Positions 19,078 through 23,356 of a stretch of DNA of 23,356 nucleotides are shown one piece after another. Below the pieces are notes generated by a model. That model had not been told where the DNA came from and made no database searches. It was given only the letters and a program-made list of their open reading frames with translations. The DNA lies in assembly GCA_910592205.1 (NCBI GenBank), contig CAJVPJ010000501.1, positions 1 through 23,356 on the forward strand, given 5' to 3'. The number at the start of each line of letters is the position of its first letter. Positions within the stretch are counted from its first letter, which is position 1. The DNA is from Paraglomus occultum. Taxonomy: Eukaryota; Glomeromycota; Glomeromycetes; Paraglomerales; Paraglomeraceae. The position numbers and the translations under genes are program-made.

Positions 19078-21722
19078 ATGACACACGAACTAATAGTATG
19101 TTGTTCCCTTGCAAGTCTTTTCCTTTTTTTCTTTTTTTTTCAACTGACTAACGACATGCATGCTTTTACAGGACTCTACTTCAAAAGCAAGTAATGATGC
19201 AGCAACAGACGACAGAACAATACGACGCTCGCAACTGATCCAAAACACCGCTCAAGGATCGTCAGCGAATAATGCTGTCTTTGTAGAATTTCATGGTCTT
19301 TCTTATCGTATTCCTGAAAAGTCTCAAGATGTAAGGCCATGGTGGAGAACATTTCAGACAAAGAAGACAAAATACCAGTCGTCAGATGTGGAAAAATCTG
19401 AACTTCACTACAAAACTATTATCGAAAATATTCATGGATGTGCTAATCCAAGTATGGTTTTTGTATTCTTGATTTGGATGGGGAGTTGGCCGAGTGGAAT
19501 AAATCGGGTAAGGTTTGTAATTATGTATCGATATTGCAGGTCTCATGGCTATCATGGGTCAATCGGGGAGTGGTAAGACGACATTATTGAACATCCTTGC
19601 CGGACGAGTGACAAAAGGTGTTACCGGAAGTATAACAATTAACGGGGAAAAGCCTACAAAGAATTCCAAGCGCTTTATAGCGTACTGTACGCAAGATGAT
19701 ACCTTTTACCCATTACTAACCGTGAGAGAATCGCTAACATATACAGTAAGTTATGCACGTGCTCATTGACCATATTTGCCTCGTTTCAGGCTAAACCTTT
19801 TTCGTAAATTTTTTAATATGCAGGCATTGTTACGATTACCGAGATCGATGACCAAAGCTGAGAAACTGCAACAGGTGGAAAACGTCATTCAGCTACTTCA
19901 CCTAACAAAATGTGCAGACACAATAATTGGTAGCGATCACATACGCGGCATCTCCGGAGGAGAGAGAAAAAGAGTAAGCATAGCAGCCGAATTGCTGACG
20001 GATCCCAGCGTAATACTACTCGACGAACCAACGTCAGGATTAGGTAAACTATCAAAAGAACATGCATTTCCCCTTCCCAGCATATTACGAGTGTGTAAGA
20101 TCTGATAATTCCTCTTGTAAATAGATTCGTCGCTTGCGTTCGAATTGGTAAAAATCTTAAAGGAATTTACTGTCAAGCGTGGAAAGACAATAATAATGGT
20201 CATTCATCAGCCATCGTCACAAGTGTTTGAAATGTTTGACAAGTTATTACTTATGTCAGATGGGAAAATGGTATACTTTGGAGATAGAGCTGATGTTGTG
20301 CCATACTTTGCTGGCGTCGGGTACAAGTGTAGAGAAAACTTTAATCCCGCTGATCATATACGTAAGTGCTCCCCCCCTTTTTTTCTTTTCCTTTTCGGTA
20401 ATCATTATTATATTAACCATTGTTGGGTTTCATCACAGTGGAATTACTAAACGAAAAGGAATCCAAGGAACGTCTTATCGATGCATATGCATCGCGAGTA
20501 TCCGATGATCCAACGGGCAAGCAAATAGTTCATCGACATAGTCGACTCGTCGAAAATCAAGACAAGGCTCAAATATTCAAACCAATCAAAGTCGAACATC
20601 GTTGGGAAGCGACGTTCAAACAGCAGGTTTTGATTCTTACTCACCGTGCGTTCAAACAACGACGGCCGGTCATGTTATCGCGATTGCATGGAATTGAGAC
20701 CATCATCCTTACGACTATTTCGTGTTTGATTTGGTTCAGGCTGAGTATGGACGAGACGTCCATCAATGATAGGAGAGGATTGGTGTGTATACAGATTATT
20801 ACATTTCAAAAACTGGTGTGGATGAACGGGGTTAACTAATACGATATTTTCTTTCTTTGTGTTGTAATAGATATTCTTCAGTTGTATCTTTTGGTCGTTT
20901 ACACCGTTGATTACTGCAGTTACATCATTCCCTTTGGATCGTAGTCTGCTCAACAAAGAGCGTCAATCACGATCATATCGTCTATCATCCTACTTTATTG
21001 CCAAACAAATAGCTGAATTCCCACTTGTGCTGGTTGCGCCTCTGTTCTATACGTTATTGGTATACTGGATTGGCAACTTGGTGGATGACTTTGGTAGATT
21101 CGTTGCACATATGGTAAGTCTAACAAAACGTTGGATCGATGGTTACTTTCGAGAGATACTAACTGGGCATGTGGTTTACCCCCTCAAAGGCTATCACAAT
21201 GATAACTGTGCTCACTGCACAAGGCTTTGGATACTTCTTTGGTGCAGTACTAATGGATATGCAGCAGAGCATGAGTACGTATTTCCTTTGATGTGTCCTC
21301 TTCCGCATGGTCGATTCATTCAGGAGGGAGGGCTAACAATATAACCTCGTTTTTAAACAGCTGCGAGTACAGTGTTTATGTTATCGACCATGTTGTTGGC
21401 CGGATTTTATGCAACAAACATTCCGTATTGGATAGAATGGACATCATATATCTCATTCTCCCGTTATTCATTCCGCTTGCTTATGCAAAATCAGTTTCTC
21501 GCCGGATCGTTCCGGTTGGAATGCGTCAGTGGGATTCGCAGTGAACTCGCACAATGTGCAAACGGTGCGGATTTTGTATCGGGTGAGGAAGTGTTGGAAC
21601 ATTTAAAGTTGAATGATACAAAGTGGTATATCAACTTAATTTCGGTGTTTGCTTACTTTGTGGGAATTCGTTTATTGGCATACTTTGCTTTGCGCAATTA
21701 TGGAAAAAAGAAAACGAGGTAG
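19078..21722 (+). CDS. ABCG (WHITE-type) half-transporter, nine exons
   Basis: Proposed exons: 19078-19095, 19172-19451, 19540-19745, 19824-20043, 20125-20361, 20439-20782, 20871-21113, 21190-21274 and 21361-21722. All introns are GT-AG, 76-88 bp, and phases agree, giving 664 aa, the usual half-transporter length. The nucleotide-binding domain comes first, as in ABCG proteins: Walker A GQSGSGKT (106-113), Q-loop Gln151, signature ISGGE (211-215), Walker B VILLDE (231-236), D-loop SGLD (239-242) and switch His269. The membrane half has about six hydrophobic segments: the first near 405-423, the next at 436-455, and the last close to the C-terminus. The last external loop holds Cys599 and Cys610, a site of disulfides in this family. 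It should dimerise to export lipids, sterols or xenobiotics; the substrate cannot be read from sequence. The six-codon exon 1 is the least certain part. Confidence 0.92.
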
Positions 21723-21752
21723 TAATCTGCCCTGCGTAATTTATTAATTGCT

Positions 21753-21758
21753 AATAAA
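21753..21758 (+). terminator. Poly(A) signal of the ABCG gene
   Basis: AATAAA lies 31 bp after the stop codon at 21720-21722, in AT-rich sequence. This is a typical distance for a short 3'UTR. Confidence 0.6.
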
Positions 21759-23095
21759 CACAAATAATATGTAGCGTCATGCAAGACTGCTACACCAGAT
21801 TTTTCTGCTCTACTTGCATATCATTTAATGGGTGGTTGAATTTCAATATCGCATTTATGTGCGGGCATCGAATCCCTTCCAACCCGCAGAGTTAAACCCT
21901 ACAACTTATGTACGTCATATTTTATCACTACAATTTACAAATTTGAGACTCGTGATATTATATAAAACTCGAGTAGCCGTGTTCTAGGAATTCAAATCCA
22001 AGTGCAAAACAGTGAATGTCTACAGAATCTTTTTTATTGACAGGCAGTTAGGGTTAGAGTGTAGAGGAAGACACTAATACAAATCCAATTCCCATTGCTT
22101 AAATAATCATTGCCGCAACCTATACTTATTCAACAATTGGATCAGAATAATCCTTATCTTTCGCGTCTTTCCTAGAGTATTAAGCTTTAAAAATTAAAAG
22201 CAGAAAAAGCTAACTACCGTATAAAAGAATTGGTGCATTGATGGTTAATAATCACTGGACATTATTGACCAGTCATTTCATTTCCAAAGTACGTGTTATA
22301 TTGTTGCATAATCGAACACTTGAATTTGCAAGTTGATTTTCGTTTTTGCATAAAGTAACCATTTACTGAAATATTTTAAAAAAAAATTATTCTCGGCCTC
22401 CCAAATTTGGGTGTTCTGCCGAGAGGGGGTTTTCACAATTTAGCTCGTGTCGCTGCCCCTTGCTACAACGATCGCTCACTTAAGGCTGAACTAAACTGAA
22501 AAGCGACAACAAATTATTTATGTGCGCGCTTCGCTTTCACTCCCTATACGATGTATTTCTCCTATACTCGTATCTAAATAAGGGTACTACGATAAATAAA
22601 CAACAACAATTAAACTGTCGCGGAATCGAAGGGGAAAACTATGTTTAAACAAGACGGTCTTCGATATAGTGTTCGATTAGTCGGGAAATGTCACTTCTCC
22701 TAATAAACAATTAATTTATTACGAACGGGAATTTATTCCTACAACCTTGTGAAACCATTGGTCACGTAGGAGTGTCAATAATTACGTGTAATAGAAATGG
22801 AACAATAAAAAAATAAGTTTCGTAATATTAAATGATTGTTTATTATTTCAGTATCGAATATTATTCGATTCACAATATAAACATTGACAACATGAGAATT
22901 TTAGACGGCTCTACTGTTATTGAGATCCGTGTTGCGCTATGCTGGCTTGTTGATTACTGTATTTTGCATCATATCGCAAAAACTTGGGTGACATGTTGGT
23001 CAGTTTACGGACTACCATTTCACAAACATTGTTCTGGAGATCACCCATGCACACCGTTCTATGCTGTTTTGACATCCGATGACGAGCGTGTTCTT
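21759..23095. other. Intergenic region, no gene supported
   Basis: AT-rich sequence with scattered stops. A nested palindrome occurs at 22392-22423: CTCGGC pairs with GCCGAG around CCCAAATTTGGG. Another short stem is at 21860-21888 (TGCGGG with CCCGCA). Neither matches a known RNA family. The plus-strand frame 22832-23248 (138 codons) shows no motifs and overlaps a minus-strand open frame, so it is not called. Confidence 0.5.
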
Positions 23096-23287
23096 TCATC
23101 CAACCACCTCAGTAACTTTCCCCTCATCGAATGGCGTTGGAACTTTGTTGGGTGGCAACAAGTATACATAGTAACGATTTACAATTCCTGGTTTGCATAT
23201 CTCGTAATGATGATCCCAAATGAAAACACCCAAAGAATGACCCTTTAGGTCTGATTGCTTTATTGATCTACATGTGAGACGGAAAAA
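23096..23287 (-). other. Minus-strand open frame at the right edge, possible exon
   Basis: On the minus strand 63 codons are open between TAG at 23290-23288 and TGA at 23098-23096. They include DHHYEICKPGIVNRYYVYLL and then PPNKVPTPFDEGKVTEVVG. There is no ATG. The composition is protein-like, and the stop overlaps an ATG that opens another 60-codon frame to 22917. It may be an exon of a gene extending past the window, or a relic. No family is recognised. Confidence 0.25.
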
Positions 23288-23356
23288 CTATCTATTGTAA
23301 AACAATGCCTCTTCGAGCCTAGCATTACTTTTTGACGAGCTTTTTGATTCTAGCCC

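Noticed and set aside
22832-23248. 138-codon plus-strand open frame
   Set aside because: It shows no motif, has aromatic and Ile codons typical of AT-rich noncoding DNA, and overlaps a more protein-like minus-strand frame.
1-23356. Prokaryotic features (operons, CRISPR arrays, Shine-Dalgarno sites)
   Set aside because: Spliceosomal introns, AATAAA signals and low gene density show a eukaryotic nuclear locus, and no regularly spaced repeat array is present.

Overview
This window is eukaryotic nuclear DNA, AT-rich. It has GT-AG spliceosomal introns of roughly 55-90 bp, often with GTAAGT donors and CTAAC/CTGAC-like branch sites, and AATAAA signals after genes. The compact introns, a WHITE-type ABCG half-transporter, poly-Q and proline-rich proteins, and decayed integrase and possible pogo/Tigger-like elements together suggest an early-diverging filamentous fungus (Mucoromycota/Glomeromycotina-like). 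That placement is an inference; no rRNA or other marker gene is present.

Layout. (1) 248-1687 (+): a three-exon gene for a 433-aa Asn/Gln-rich coiled-coil protein of unknown function. It is followed at 1755-2321 by a decayed tandem paralogue that keeps an intron at the same place and phase. (2) 2816-3570 (-): a broken coiled-coil gene. (3) 3640-6700: a repeat-rich, transposon-damaged stretch. It holds a 151-bp MITE-like element with 35-bp inverted repeats, and then a long relic (4564-6693) of an intron-containing element that joins a KRBA2/SCAND3-like DDE integrase to a C-terminal Cys-rich knuckle. (4) 6.7-9.3 kb: scattered protein-like fragments, including a possible RecQ-helicase remnant. 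(5) 9.3-11.3 kb: no gene seen, then a pyrimidine-rich promoter/leader region. (6) 11966-15001 (+): an intact, single-exon, 1011-aa intrinsically disordered proline-rich protein preceded by a 334-bp 5'UTR intron. (7) 15.0-19.0 kb: a long intergenic region with simple repeats, perfect hairpins and a possible pogo/Tigger-type terminus. (8) 19078-21722 (+): a nine-exon, 664-aa ABCG half-transporter whose exon phases are all consistent, with a TATA box and a poly(A) signal. (9) The right end is mostly featureless, apart from a weak minus-strand open frame.

Three genes look intact: the poly-Q protein, the proline-rich protein and the ABCG transporter. Nothing shows that they form a pathway. They look like independent genes separated by transposon debris. 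The most unusual items are the tandem decaying gene family, the intron-bearing integrase relic with an unrecognised middle module, and the proline-rich protein with repeated basic Ser-Val sites.
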